Numbered from the stretch's first letter, positions 52,870 to 63,199 are shown. The stretch: DNA of 64,000 bases from CADEDV01 sp964412375 (GCA_964412375.1 CAYPOD010000016.1:1-64000); one strand, 5' to 3'. A program made the numbers and translations. The notes: generated by a model from the sequence alone, not told the origin.

Positions 52870-54741
52870 ATGAAATACATTTTACTTCTGCTGTTTTTCA
52901 CTTTCACCATTTTCGGCTACTCACAACCAAACTATGCCATACCGCTCAATGGCAGCAATCAGTATGTAAATATCGGGGCACCTATTCCCAACAACAGTTC
53001 ATATACCAAGGAAGCCTGGGTGAATGTTGGCGCTATTGGTGGAGCCCAAAACATCATTTCGTCTACAAATACGCCTCTATGGCTCAATAACGGTAATCTA
53101 TCCGCCGGGCATGGAGGGAATTATTCACAGGTCACAGGCGGATCTTTTCCTGCAGGGCAGTGGGTGCATGCAGCAGTAACGTATGATGCGGCCACTACCA
53201 CCATGCGTCTTTACCGGAACGGTGTCCAGGTTGGCATCAATACCAGTGTTAGTAGTAATTATGCCAACGAAACTACTTTTATCGGCTCTCACTTTGGTGG
53301 CAACAGTCTGATCAACGGGATGATTGATGAGGTCCGAATCTGGGATTATGCACTGACAGCAGCACAGCTCAAACATAACATGTTCAGGGGACCATCGCTT
53401 TCAGAACCGGGGTTGCTGGCCTATTATAAATGTGATGACGGAAGCGGATCTGTAGTTACCGATGCAACCGGCAACATCAACGGAAATTATATAAATGCTT
53501 CACCGGGCTGGTCGGCTTCGCCGGTTACCTATAACATGAATGCCCTCCATTTTGATGGCGCCAACGATCATGTTGTAGTGCCGCATTCTGTCAGCAGTGA
53601 CTTTACCCTTGAATACTGGATGAGAACTACGTCAACAGGTCCAGGTGGTTCACAATGGTTTAATGGAAATGGTATTGTAGATGCAGAAGTGGGTGGCGGA
53701 ACCAATGACTGGGGCACATCGCTGGTGGGCAGCAAACTGGCCTTTGGTATTGGCAATCCCGACCAAACAATCTTTTCAACAGCTGATGTTAACACAGGCA
53801 ACTGGGTGCATGTGGCAGTTTCCTGGCAACAGTCTTCGGGAACGATGAAAATGTATATTAACGGTGCCGACCAGGGAACCTTTCCTGCCGGCAGCACCAA
53901 CACCCGGAATGCACCGCCACGTATCACTTTCGGGATGTTACAAACCAATAATAATATGTTTAATGGTTCTATTGATGAAGTGCGGATATGGAATGTGGTA
54001 CGTACCCAACCGCAAATACAGGTGGCTATGAATTTTGAAATCAATCCTGCTGCCGAATCTTCGCTGGTGGCCTATTATTCTTTTAACCAGGGAATTCCTG
54101 ACGGAACCAATACCGGGCTTGTTACTGCCTACGACATGAAGGGTGACAATAACGGAACACTGAACAATTTTTCATTAAATAGTACTACTTCCAATTTTGT
54201 TACACAAAACAATTCATTGTTTGTGCTGCCCTTGCAATGGCGGAGTTTCACTGCTGAAAAACAAGGTGAAAAATCACTACTGAGATGGATAACCGAACAG
54301 GAACAGCACACCAAAGATTTTGTGGTGCAACACAGCAAGGATGGCCGGGATTGGGTTGATATGGCTGTGATTCCTGCCACAGGCAATACCAACTCTCAGT
54401 CCACCTACCAGTTCAGACATGAAAACCCGGTTCAGGGAATAAATTATTACCGGATCAGGCAAAGAGACCTTGACGGACAAAGCAGCTATAGCAGCACCCG
54501 TACTTTGTTTTTTAACACTAAGGGATCAGTCATTACCCTTTTCCAGAACCCTGTTGTATCAGGAACTTTACAATTTAATTTGTCTGATTCCCGCTGGGTT
54601 TCTTTTTATAGCAGCGATGGCAAAATCATCTGGCGAAAATTTATGAATGCCGGCGTTCAGTCTGCTGATGTAAGCAGGCTCGCAAAAGGAATTTATATCC
54701 TGGTAACGGATGCCGGCTCTGAAAGAATATTGGTTCAATAG
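52870..54741 (+). CDS. Secreted LamG-domain protein with T9SS sorting domain
   Basis: A 623-residue protein: signal peptide (ILLLLFFTFTIFGYSQ), two LamG/Concanavalin-like domains (about 20-185 and 225-390) each containing WVHxAVxxx and the IDEVRIW signature, a linker, and a C-terminal beta-domain (QEQHTKDFVVQHSKDGRDW; YYRIRQRDLDGQ) leading to a type IX secretion sorting tail (from about FQNPVVSGTLQFNL to KGIYILVTDAGSERILVQ). It is likely surface-attached or secreted and could bind glycans. No catalytic domain is visible. Confidence 0.88.
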   Translation: MKYILLLLFFTFTIFGYSQPNYAIPLNGSNQYVNIGAPIPNNSSYTKEAWVNVGAIGGAQNIISSTNTPLWLNNGNLSAGHGGNYSQVTGGSFPAGQWVHAAVTYDAATTTMRLYRNGVQVGINTSVSSNYANETTFIGSHFGGNSLINGMIDEVRIWDYALTAAQLKHNMFRGPSLSEPGLLAYYKCDDGSGSVVTDATGNINGNYINASPGWSASPVTYNMNALHFDGANDHVVVPHSVSSDFTLEYWMRTTSTGPGGSQWFNGNGIVDAEVGGGTNDWGTSLVGSKLAFGIGNPDQTIFSTADVNTGNWVHVAVSWQQSSGTMKMYINGADQGTFPAGSTNTRNAPPRITFGMLQTNNNMFNGSIDEVRIWNVVRTQPQIQVAMNFEINPAAESSLVAYYSFNQGIPDGTNTGLVTAYDMKGDNNGTLNNFSLNSTTSNFVTQNNSLFVLPLQWRSFTAEKQGEKSLLRWITEQEQHTKDFVVQHSKDGRDWVDMAVIPATGNTNSQSTYQFRHENPVQGINYYRIRQRDLDGQSSYSSTRTLFFNTKGSVITLFQNPVVSGTLQFNLSDSRWVSFYSSDGKIIWRKFMNAGVQSADVSRLAKGIYILVTDAGSERILVQ

Positions 54742-54824
54742 CTTCCGGACCATGCGCCAGGCTATGGAAATGTGCTGGTTTATCGGCTGAGACTCAGGCA
54801 ATAAAGTCATTGGAACCACGTTTT

Positions 54825-54860
54825 AAAGCGGGGATACTATGTTTCCCCGCTTTTTGTTTT
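54825..54860 (+). terminator. Terminator after the LamG gene
   Basis: AAAGCGGGGA and TCCCCGCTTT arms with a nine-base loop followed by a T-rich run. Confidence 0.88.
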
Positions 54861-54942
54861 TAGTTTTGAGGCAGCTAAGTTCCTGTGAAAAAAGTCTTTA
54901 TAACCGAACAATGTTGTATCCGTGAACACAATCAAACCACTT

Positions 54943-55719
54943 ATGAGATTCGCTTTGGCCATTGTGGCTTTAGCTTCTCTCCTGCTGTTTTCCTGCACAG
55001 AAAAAAAAGAACAGTTTGAAACTGAACTGATTGCTGAATACATCAGTCCTCAACCGGGCAAATACATCACCTACCGCACCGATTCGATGGTCTTCACCAA
55101 TTTTGGCCGTAACACAGAAATTCATAAATACCAGGAAAAACATGTTATTGATGCCCTGATCACCGACAACCTGGGGCGACCCGCTTTTAGGGTTTTTCGC
55201 TATTTCCGTGATTCCACCGATGCTTTGTCCTGGACAGAGGCGCAACCCTGGGAACCCGGCGGTTCTTACATTATCACCATTTTACCTGACCAGGTGGAAG
55301 TGACGGAAGACAACCTTCGTTTTATCAAAATGCATTTGCCGGTAAGGGAAGGGTTTAGCTGGAAAGGCAATAAATTTTTACCGGCTGATCCCTATAGCAC
55401 ACTATATGTTTTCAGCAATGATGATAATATGGCTGACTGGGATTATTATTTTGACAACTACACCAATTCTTTTAGTTACGGAGGCCAAAACTATACCGAT
55501 GTATGGAGCATTGAAGCCGCCGATGAAGCTTATAATGTGCCGATCAATGATGTGAACGCTTATGCTGCCCGTTCAAGGGCTGTTGAAAAATATGCCAAAG
55601 GCATTGGCCTGGTTTACCGGGAGTTTGAATTGTGGGAATACCAACCGAATACAGGCGGCAGCGGAGGTCCCTACAAAACTGGTTTCGGGGTCACTATGTG
55701 GATGATCGACCATAACTGA
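54943..55719 (+). CDS. Hypothetical lipoprotein
   Basis: A 258-residue lipoprotein; MRFALAIVALASLLLFSC gives a clean lipobox (LFSC). A GTG at 54922 is an alternative start that adds seven residues. The mature protein is beta-rich with many aromatic residues (PGKYITYRTDSMVFTNFG; YYFDNYTNSFSYGGQNYTDVW) and no known catalytic motif. It is 49 bp upstream of the subtilase start but a promoter-like element lies between, so they need not be one operon. Function unknown. Confidence 0.75.
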   Translation: MRFALAIVALASLLLFSCTEKKEQFETELIAEYISPQPGKYITYRTDSMVFTNFGRNTEIHKYQEKHVIDALITDNLGRPAFRVFRYFRDSTDALSWTEAQPWEPGGSYIITILPDQVEVTEDNLRFIKMHLPVREGFSWKGNKFLPADPYSTLYVFSNDDNMADWDYYFDNYTNSFSYGGQNYTDVWSIEAADEAYNVPINDVNAYAARSRAVEKYAKGIGLVYREFELWEYQPNTGGSGGPYKTGFGVTMWMIDHN

Positions 55720-55736
55720 GTCCGGCCGCTATCACT

Positions 55737-55744
55737 TAATTTTG
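55737..55744 (+). promoter_or_regulatory. -7 promoter element of the subtilase gene
   Basis: Exact TAnnTTTG match, TAATTTTG, 24 bp upstream of the ATG at 55769. It overlaps the TTG/ATG at 55742-55747 that would otherwise start a longer frame. Confidence 0.55.
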
Positions 55745-55768
55745 ATGCCGGCAAAAGCAGCAAACCCC

Positions 55769-57760
55769 ATGAAGAAACTTTTACTTCTTCTAGTTTTATC
55801 ATCAGTTACCCTTGCAGCAGATGCACAGTTTACCCGCTACCTTGTAAAGTTTAAAAACAAAGCGAACAACAATTTTACCCTGAGTAATCCTGGTCAGTTT
55901 CTTTCGCAAAGAGCTCTCGATCGTCGTCAGCGATATGGTATTGCCCTTGACAGTGCCGATCTGCCTGTTACACAGTCCTACCTCGATCAGCTTGCCGCAG
56001 TGCCAAATGTTACTATATTGAATTCATCCAAATGGCTCAACCAGGTTTCCATACAGACCACTGATGCCAACGCTATCGTTTCAATAAATGCAATGCCATT
56101 TGTAGAGTCAGTGAGTGGTATTGCGGCCCGCCAGCAAAACAACCCACGTAATAAATATGAGGAGGAGTTTGTGCCTTTTCAGCCATCGGCAAGAACGGCA
56201 CAGGTTGCCGAAAATTTTTTTGACTATGGCAGCACCTCGCTAAACGAGATCAGGCTGCATAACGGCGAGTTTTTGCATAATATCGGTTTGCGGGGTCAGG
56301 GTATGCATATCGCCATGCTGGATGCAGGATTTTTTAATTACACAGGCCTGCGTGCCTTCGACAGTGTAAATGCCAACGGCCAGGTATTAAGTACCTGGGA
56401 TTTTGTAGCCCGTCATGCCAGCGTAACAGAAGATAATGCACATGGCATGCAATGTTTCTCCACTATCGCCGCTAATATTCCCGGTCAGTTCATCGGCAAA
56501 GCGCCGAAAGCCAGTTTTCATTTGTTCAGAACAGAAGAGGCAGCCACCGAATATCCGATTGAAGAACATAACTGGGTGTGTGGAGCCGAAAGAGCAGATA
56601 GTGCAGGCAGCGATCTCATCTCTTCTTCAGTAGGCTATTATGATTTTGACAATGCTTCATTCAATTATACGTATAATGATATGAACGGGCGGACGACGAT
56701 CATCAGCCGTGGCGCAGTGATTGCAGCCCGGAAAGGCCTGCTCGTTTTCAATGCCAATGGCAATGAAGGAAACAATAGCTGGAAATTTCTTATCGCTCCT
56801 GCTGATGTAGATAGCATAGTGGCTGTCGGTGCCGTGAATTCATCCGGCAATGTCGGTAGTTTTTCCAGTTATGGACCATCTGCTGATGGCAGGATAAAAC
56901 CCGATGTGGCTTCTGTTGGGGTTGCTGCATTGATACAGGGAAGCGGCAATACTTTATTCACTTCAAACGGAACATCCTTCGCTTGTCCGAATATGGCTGG
57001 TCTTGCTGCCTGCCTATGGCAGGGGTTCCAGGAGTTCAATAATATACGCATCATAACAGCGCTGCGCCAGGCCGGGCATATTTATGACAACCCAAATGAC
57101 CGAACCGGTTATGGCATCCCCGATATGAAAAAAGCATTCAGCAGCCTGCTGGCTGACTACGCAACAGCTTCTTCATCTGTCAATGCCTGCCAGGTAACGA
57201 TAAACTGGAACAGCAAGGATGTGGATGCGATGAGATATGAAATTGAAAGAAAACTACCGGGAGAAACGAATTACAGTAAGGTCGGAGATGTGAATGCTGC
57301 TTCCGGGAAAATACTGGCCAATCGCAGCTACCAGTTCAATAATACATTGTCCAATGTCAGCGCCGGCATTGTATCATACCGCATCCGTCAGATTATTGAT
57401 ACAGCAACTACTAGCTTTACAGCTCTTTATATTGATAGCACAGAAGTGAACATTACGGGCTGTTTTCCCACCGGCACTAACGATCCAACAGCATCAACAG
57501 ATAAATTTTATATGCAGCCTAACCCGGCGCAGGGCAATATCACGGCTATCCTTGTTGTAGAAACCAATTATGCTATTCCGCAAATGCAGGTGATCGTTCA
57601 CGATATGAAGGGAAGCCGGCTGTTGCAACTCAGTAGTTCCAAAACTACAGGCCGCAAAACAATTGATCTTCCTGTTGGCAAACTACCCGCTGGTCAATAC
57701 CATATCAGTATTTACAATGGACTTCAATTAGCCGGCAGAACAACGCTGATACGATTATAA
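55769..57760 (+). CDS. Secreted S8 family serine peptidase (subtilase) with T9SS sorting domain
   Basis: A 663-residue protein: signal peptide MKKLLLLLVLSSVTLAADAQ, a propeptide-like region, then the subtilisin triad with D in IAMLDAGFFN, H in DNAHGMQCFS and S in NGTSFACPNMAG; oxyanion-region FNANGNEGN. A fibronectin-like segment (about 470-560) and a type IX sorting tail (MQPNPAQGNITAIL to GKLPAGQYHISIYNG) follow. It is exported and sorted by T9SS, probably to degrade extracellular proteins. Its last 6 bp overlap the convergent rsmB end. Confidence 0.93.
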   Translation: MKKLLLLLVLSSVTLAADAQFTRYLVKFKNKANNNFTLSNPGQFLSQRALDRRQRYGIALDSADLPVTQSYLDQLAAVPNVTILNSSKWLNQVSIQTTDANAIVSINAMPFVESVSGIAARQQNNPRNKYEEEFVPFQPSARTAQVAENFFDYGSTSLNEIRLHNGEFLHNIGLRGQGMHIAMLDAGFFNYTGLRAFDSVNANGQVLSTWDFVARHASVTEDNAHGMQCFSTIAANIPGQFIGKAPKASFHLFRTEEAATEYPIEEHNWVCGAERADSAGSDLISSSVGYYDFDNASFNYTYNDMNGRTTIISRGAVIAARKGLLVFNANGNEGNNSWKFLIAPADVDSIVAVGAVNSSGNVGSFSSYGPSADGRIKPDVASVGVAALIQGSGNTLFTSNGTSFACPNMAGLAACLWQGFQEFNNIRIITALRQAGHIYDNPNDRTGYGIPDMKKAFSSLLADYATASSSVNACQVTINWNSKDVDAMRYEIERKLPGETNYSKVGDVNAASGKILANRSYQFNNTLSNVSAGIVSYRIRQIIDTATTSFTALYIDSTEVNITGCFPTGTNDPTASTDKFYMQPNPAQGNITAILVVETNYAIPQMQVIVHDMKGSRLLQLSSSKTTGRKTIDLPVGKLPAGQYHISIYNGLQLAGRTTLIRL

Positions 57761-58951
57761 AGGCTTTTGCAGTAAGGCAGCAAACATCGTATCCGCTTTT
57801 ATATCATAGCCCTTCAGCACTTCCATCTTTTTCAATTGAAGAGGATAATTCTTACAGATGTGATCAATCACTTCTTCATTCTCCTTTTTGAACACAGAAC
57901 AAGTTATATACAGCAGATGCCCACCGGGTTTTAAAGACGGTATTACATTGGCGACAATCTTTTTTTGCAGTGCTGCGTACTGCTGAATTTTCTGCTCCTT
58001 AAAAAAGAACAATTGCTCCGGTGTCCGTCCCCAGGTGCCGCTGCCGCTGCAAGGTGCATCACAGATGATAAGATCAAAAGCAGAATAGTGAATGGTGAGT
58101 GGCGAATCAGCAGAAAGATCTGCTGCAAAGCTTTGATACCTTTTTATACCAGCCCCTGCAAATCTCTTTTTAAGATTGATAAGAATACTTTCCCTGACAT
58201 CAGAAACAGTCAGTTCAATACCGGGATTCAAATCATAAGCCATGATAGACTTGCCTCCACTGGCAGCGCAGCAATCCCATACCGATATTCTTGATTTTTC
58301 CTGCCCGTCCGGCAGGCGGGTATTTCCGATTATAGGTTGCAGTAACTTTCCTGTCAGTTGTGAACTATAATCCTGCACTACAGCTTCCCTGTTCAATTCA
58401 ATCACCATATCTATCTTTGCCGCATTGGGCAATGCAAGACAACCCGGTTTTTTTTCAACAAAAGAAATACCTGCCTTCTCTAGTTTCTTTTTCACCAATT
58501 CTTCTTTCCCCGGCCGCAGTCGCAAAAAAAGATCAGGCTGTATAAAAAATGAATGACAAAACTCTTCGTGGTCTATCGTTTCACTTAGATCATCTTTCCA
58601 GGGAAATACATCAACAAGCAAAAACTGATTGTTTAAGATTGAATATTTGCTTTCAAATGGCTGTTTTACCTGCTCATTCCATTCCGGTTTTAATGCAGCC
58701 AGTAATTCATTTGGTTCTACAGAACAAAGAAACAACCCTGCCAATATCTTTTCTTCAATAGACAGTGTTGCCAATGATTTCCCCAAACGGAAATAACAAT
58801 AACAAAGATGGCTGATCTGTTTGCGGTCTTTTGCACCAAATTTTTTATTGGCAGCAAAATATTTCTTCAGGAAAGCAGAAAATGGTTCTTCTCCTTTATT
58901 TTGACGCAGTACTGAAACTGCTGAATTATGGTATGAATGGAAACGGCTCAC
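57755..58951 (-). CDS. rsmB: 16S rRNA (cytosine-C5)-methyltransferase, RsmB family
   Basis: A 398-residue Nol1/Nop2/Sun-family methyltransferase. SAM-binding VWDCCAASGGKSIMAYDL, then ICDAPCSGSGTWGR with one catalytic cysteine and LLYITCSVFKKENEEV with the other. A NusB-like N-terminal domain (KKYFAANKKFGAKDRKQISHL) is present. Starting at the GTG at 58951 (MSRFHSYHNSAVSVL) fits homologues better than the ATG at 58999; TTTCTTTG just upstream on this strand resembles a -7 element. A CCTGCC/GGCAGG palindrome lies inside the gene (58300-58316). Confidence 0.85.
   Translation of the reverse strand: MSRFHSYHNSAVSVLRQNKGEEPFSAFLKKYFAANKKFGAKDRKQISHLCYCYFRLGKSLATLSIEEKILAGLFLCSVEPNELLAALKPEWNEQVKQPFESKYSILNNQFLLVDVFPWKDDLSETIDHEEFCHSFFIQPDLFLRLRPGKEELVKKKLEKAGISFVEKKPGCLALPNAAKIDMVIELNREAVVQDYSSQLTGKLLQPIIGNTRLPDGQEKSRISVWDCCAASGGKSIMAYDLNPGIELTVSDVRESILINLKKRFAGAGIKRYQSFAADLSADSPLTIHYSAFDLIICDAPCSGSGTWGRTPEQLFFFKEQKIQQYAALQKKIVANVIPSLKPGGHLLYITCSVFKKENEEVIDHICKNYPLQLKKMEVLKGYDIKADTMFAALLQKPL
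58300..58316. repeat. CCTGCC/GGCAGG palindrome inside rsmB
   Basis: CCTGCC and GGCAGG around a five-base loop, coding for LPDGQ in TRLPDGQEKS directly before the SAM-binding motif. It shares its stem with the hairpins inserted in the partial tRNA copies at 5907 and 6254. Confidence 0.6.
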
Positions 58952-59014
58952 CGAGCAAAGAAACAAAAAGCGGCTGTGACTCCACAACCACTTTTCCAAT
59001 TCATTGAATAGCTA

Positions 59015-60259
59015 TTACACTTCCAGCAACGTCTTCACCGGGTCTTTACCCATCAGTAATTGCTCCGGGTTTTCCAGCAATTCCTTTACCCTAACCAGGA
59101 AACTCACTGACTCTCTTCCGTCAATAATGCGATGATCATAGCTCAATGCCAGGTACATCATCGGTTTGACGACCACCTGCCCGTTTATTGCCACAGGACG
59201 TTCCTGTATTTTATGCATTCCCAATATAGCACTTTGCGGAATGTTGATGATCGGCGTACTCATAAGTGAACCAAACACTCCGCCATTGGTAATGGTGAAA
59301 GTGCCGCCGGTGAGTTCTTCAGCCGTCAGTTTACTGTCTCTAGCTTTTGCAGCCAACTCCATAACTTTCTTTTCAATATCCGCCATTCCCAGGCTTTCTA
59401 CATTACGGATAACCGGCACCGTCAATCCCCGCGGAGTGCTCACGGCTATGCTGATGTCAGCATAATCATGATACACTATATTATCGCCATCAATATACGC
59501 ATTCACCGAAGGCCATTCAGCCAGCGCCACCGCACAGGCTTTGGCGAAAAAGCTCATAAAGCCCAGCCCTACACCATGTATTTCTTTAAACTTGTCTTTG
59601 TGTTTGTTCCTGATCTCCATGATACTGCTCATGTCCGCTTCGTTGAAAGTGGTGAGCATGGCCGTTGTGTTTTTGGCTTCCACCAATCTTTTGGAAATCG
59701 TTTTCCTCAGGTTGCTCATTTTTTCCCGGCGGACATTTCGGCTAAACAATTCAGCTCCGTCAAAAGGTCTTTTGCCGGGGTTGGATAATGCCGCCAGCAC
59801 ATCATCTTTTAAAATTTTTCCCTGGTAGCCTGATGGAGTAACTGTTTTGGGATCCACTTTTTTATCAGCAATAATTGCAGAGGCAACCGGGGTGGCTTTT
59901 ACAGCAGTTATTTCGGCGTTGGCGGCGGGAGCCGTTGATTTTGCCGCCGGTGCTTCCTCCTTCTTTACTTTCTTTTCTGTCTTTTTTTCTTCAGCAGGTT
60001 TGCCATTAGTTGCCGGTTTAGCAGCAGTATCATCAATACTGGCCAGCAAATCGCCAATCCTGATTGTATCGCCTTCCTGTACTGGTCCGAGTTTGATAAC
60101 GCCGGCTTTTTCAGCATTCACTTCAAATGTTGCTTTTTCACTCTCCAGCTCTGCGATCACCTCATCTCTTTCCACATAATCCCCGTCTTTTTTATTCCAT
60201 TTGAGCAACGTGACTTCGCTGATGGACTCTCCTACTGTTGGTACTTTTATATCGATCAT
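59015..60259 (-). CDS. odhB: Dihydrolipoyllysine-residue succinyltransferase (2-oxoglutarate dehydrogenase E2)
   Basis: A 414-residue E2 with one lipoyl domain (lipoyl lysine K42 in ELESEKATFEVN), an Ala/Pro/Lys-rich linker (about 80-125), a peripheral-subunit-binding domain (PSGYQGKILKDDVLAAL) and the acyltransferase core ending with the catalytic YDHRIIDGRESVSFL. It transfers succinyl from the E1 to CoA in the TCA cycle. It follows sucA by 17 bp in the same leftward operon; the E3 gene is not in the window. Confidence 0.96.
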   Translation of the reverse strand: MIDIKVPTVGESISEVTLLKWNKKDGDYVERDEVIAELESEKATFEVNAEKAGVIKLGPVQEGDTIRIGDLLASIDDTAAKPATNGKPAEEKKTEKKVKKEEAPAAKSTAPAANAEITAVKATPVASAIIADKKVDPKTVTPSGYQGKILKDDVLAALSNPGKRPFDGAELFSRNVRREKMSNLRKTISKRLVEAKNTTAMLTTFNEADMSSIMEIRNKHKDKFKEIHGVGLGFMSFFAKACAVALAEWPSVNAYIDGDNIVYHDYADISIAVSTPRGLTVPVIRNVESLGMADIEKKVMELAAKARDSKLTAEELTGGTFTITNGGVFGSLMSTPIINIPQSAILGMHKIQERPVAINGQVVVKPMMYLALSYDHRIIDGRESVSFLVRVKELLENPEQLLMGKDPVKTLLEV

Positions 60260-60276
60260 ACAATCGTATTTCTAAG

Positions 60277-63033
60277 TTAAATTGAGAATGCTGTTTCGAT
60301 GATCTCTGCCTGTTCCTGGTGGTGCACTTTGTTATAACCGGTGGCCGGGGAAGCAGAGGGCTGACGGCTGATAACACCATAATTAATCGTCTTCAGGTTC
60401 ATGTGAAGGAAAGTGGCTGCTCCCATGTTCAAAGGTTCTTCCTGCACCCAAAACCAGGTAGCCCTGTTGTACTTGCTGTACAAAGCTTCCAGTTGCTTAT
60501 AGGGCAGCGGATACAATTGCTCCAGCCGGATGATAGCCATATCTGTCCTGTTTTCCTTTTGACGGCGTTCTTCAAGATCAAAATAAATTTTACCGCTGCA
60601 AAAAAGAACTTTCGTCACTTTGCCTGCATCAGCATTGGTATCATCTATCACTTCTTTGAACCCGCCGTTTGTAAATTCCTCCACCCTGGAATAGCTGCCG
60701 GGATGGCGCAGGTTGGCCTTTGGTGAAAAATTGATCAATGGTTTCCTGAAAGGCCAGGCCAGTTGTCTTCGCATAGCATGAAAAAAGTTGGCAGCCGTAG
60801 TAATATTTGTCACCACCATGTTCAATTCAGCACATTGCTGCAGAAATCTTTCCATTCTTGCACTGCTGTGCTCAGGTCCCTGTCCTTCATAGCCGTGCGG
60901 CAACAGCATCACCAGCCCGTTCATCCGGTTCCATTTTTGCTCCCCGGCAGTAATGAACTGGTCAATCATGATCTGCCCCCCATTAACAAAATCACCAAAC
61001 TGCGCTTCCCACAACACCAGTGCATTGGGGTTGGCCAGCCCATAACCATACTCAAAGCCCATCACAGCATATTCACTCAAAAAAGAATTGAATATCCTGT
61101 ATTTTCCTTTGGCGCCGGGAATGCGGCTCAGCCTGTTATATGGTTCGTCATTTGTTTCATCCCTCAGCACAGCATGCCGGTGGCTGAAAGTGCCACGGCA
61201 AACATCCTGTCCGCTCATCCGCACATCTTTTCCATCCAGTAAAATGCTGCCATAGGCGAGCAATTCACCTGATGCCCAGTCTAACTTTTCTTCTGTTTCA
61301 AACAAACGGATCTTGTCCTGGATGATCTTTTCCACTTTGCGCAATGGTTTGTAACCATCGGGCCATTTCATCATCGCAGCAAAGATGGTGTTGAAATCAT
61401 CTCGGCTGATGGCTGTGACAGGAGATGTATCAAAATCCCCGGCTGTTGCCCTGCGCAAATTTCTCCACCAGATATCCGGTTGCTGGTAAGTGTAAGGCAG
61501 TGGCTTTTGTTTCACTTCATCCAGCCTGTCCTGCAGATCGGCCCAGAATTTCTTTTCCATCTCTTTGGCCAGTTCCTGTGCATCTTCTGTTCCGTTTTCC
61601 AGCAAATATTTTATATACACTTCCCTCGGGTTGGGATGTTTATCAATCAATGCATACAACCGTGGTTGTGTGAATTTGGGATCATCACCTTCGTTGTGTC
61701 CATGTTTGCGATAACAAACCATATCAATGAACACATCTGCATGAAACTCGCTGCGATAGCGGGCCGCAATTTCTGCACATTTCAGGACCGCTTCCGCATC
61801 ATCGCCGTTTACATGCAGAACCGGCGCCTGTACCATTGCCGCCAGCGAAGTGCAGTAATCTGAACTGCGGGCATCATCAAAGTCAGTGGTGAACCCGATC
61901 TGGTTATTGATCACAAAATGAATGGTGCCACCTGTGTAATAACCTTCGAGCTTGCTCATCTGCAGCACTTCGTAGACTATCCCCTGTCCTGCAATAGATG
62001 CATCACCATGGATGAGCACCGGCAATACTTTTTCATACATGGCCTCATGCAAAATATTGGCGCTGCTGCGGGCAAAACCCACCACCACCGGATTCACTGC
62101 TTCAAGATGTGATGGGTTGGGCATCAGCTTCAGCAATATTTCATCACCATCCGGTGTTTCTACCTGGCTGCCATAGCCCATGTGATATTTTACATCGCCA
62201 CTACCCATGGTCTGGTCAAGTGATCCTGTTCCTTCAAATTCACTGAATATCTGCTCATAGGTTTTGCCCATGATATTGGCCAGCACATTCAATCTACCGC
62301 GGTGTGCCATCCCAATCACCACCTCCTTCACTCCTTCCTTTGCAGACTGGTTGATGATTGCATCCAGTGCGGGAATAGTATTTTCTCCTCCCTCCAGCGA
62401 AAATCTTTTTTGTCCAACGTATTTGGTGTGCAGGAATTTTTCAAACATCACTCCCTGGTTCAGTTTCTCCAGTACTCTTCTCTTTTTTTCCAACGGAACA
62501 GGATTGGTGAAATTTCTTTCCATCTCCCTGGTGAGCCAGTCCACTTTTACCTGGTCGCTGATATATTTAAATTCTATTCCAACATTGGCTGCATAACATT
62601 TTTCTAAGTGAGTAAGAATATTCCGGAGTGTTGTGGTGCCAAGGCCGATGAGGTTGCCTGCAAAAAATTGTTTATCCATATCAGCCTCCGTGAAGCCAAA
62701 GAATGACAGGTCGAGATTGGCGCCCCTGTCTTTTCTTTCACGGATGGGGTTAGTGGTGGCCAGCAGGTGGCCTTTGTTGCGATAACCAAGAATAAGACGG
62801 TAGGCTCCCAATTCTTTTTTCCATTCCACTCCATCCGCTGTTACTGTAGGGCTTTCTTTTGCAACCGGGCCATGCCCGTTTGTTGCGACAGCACCCGCAG
62901 CTATAGCAAAATCAAACCCTTCGAAAAATTTTCTCATTTCCGGGTCAATGCTGCCGGGGTTATTTACAAAATCACGATAAAGGTTTTCAATGTATTCAGG
63001 ATGCGACTGGGTGATATAGGAAAAATCCTTCAT
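60277..63033 (-). CDS. sucA: 2-oxoglutarate dehydrogenase E1 component
   Basis: A 918-residue thiamin-diphosphate-dependent decarboxylase, normal length for OdhA/SucA. Family features: SPEYIENLYRDFVNNPGSID-like N-terminus, GMAHRGRLNVLANIMGK, IHGDASIAGQGIVYEVLQMS, the TPP/Mg motif region VINNQIGFTT with HVNGDDAEAVL, and QMIDQFITAGEQKW and LPHGYEGQGPEHSSARMERF in the C-terminal half. It oxidatively decarboxylates 2-oxoglutarate and passes succinyl to the E2 encoded downstream. Confidence 0.96.
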   Translation of the reverse strand: MKDFSYITQSHPEYIENLYRDFVNNPGSIDPEMRKFFEGFDFAIAAGAVATNGHGPVAKESPTVTADGVEWKKELGAYRLILGYRNKGHLLATTNPIRERKDRGANLDLSFFGFTEADMDKQFFAGNLIGLGTTTLRNILTHLEKCYAANVGIEFKYISDQVKVDWLTREMERNFTNPVPLEKKRRVLEKLNQGVMFEKFLHTKYVGQKRFSLEGGENTIPALDAIINQSAKEGVKEVVIGMAHRGRLNVLANIMGKTYEQIFSEFEGTGSLDQTMGSGDVKYHMGYGSQVETPDGDEILLKLMPNPSHLEAVNPVVVGFARSSANILHEAMYEKVLPVLIHGDASIAGQGIVYEVLQMSKLEGYYTGGTIHFVINNQIGFTTDFDDARSSDYCTSLAAMVQAPVLHVNGDDAEAVLKCAEIAARYRSEFHADVFIDMVCYRKHGHNEGDDPKFTQPRLYALIDKHPNPREVYIKYLLENGTEDAQELAKEMEKKFWADLQDRLDEVKQKPLPYTYQQPDIWWRNLRRATAGDFDTSPVTAISRDDFNTIFAAMMKWPDGYKPLRKVEKIIQDKIRLFETEEKLDWASGELLAYGSILLDGKDVRMSGQDVCRGTFSHRHAVLRDETNDEPYNRLSRIPGAKGKYRIFNSFLSEYAVMGFEYGYGLANPNALVLWEAQFGDFVNGGQIMIDQFITAGEQKWNRMNGLVMLLPHGYEGQGPEHSSARMERFLQQCAELNMVVTNITTAANFFHAMRRQLAWPFRKPLINFSPKANLRHPGSYSRVEEFTNGGFKEVIDDTNADAGKVTKVLFCSGKIYFDLEERRQKENRTDMAIIRLEQLYPLPYKQLEALYSKYNRATWFWVQEEPLNMGAATFLHMNLKTINYGVISRQPSASPATGYNKVHHQEQAEIIETAFSI

Positions 63034-63199
63034 GAAAGGGGGAGGTTTGAGATTGCCAAATTTCGGGTCACAAATATCGCTGAAAAAACTGAAAATCCCC
63101 GTTCATTACGAAGGATTTAGAAACCAGCCGGTTCCCGGCAACATACGCTAAAAAGGGGGGCTGGCGCGGATAATAACACGGGAATTAAATGGCTGTAAA

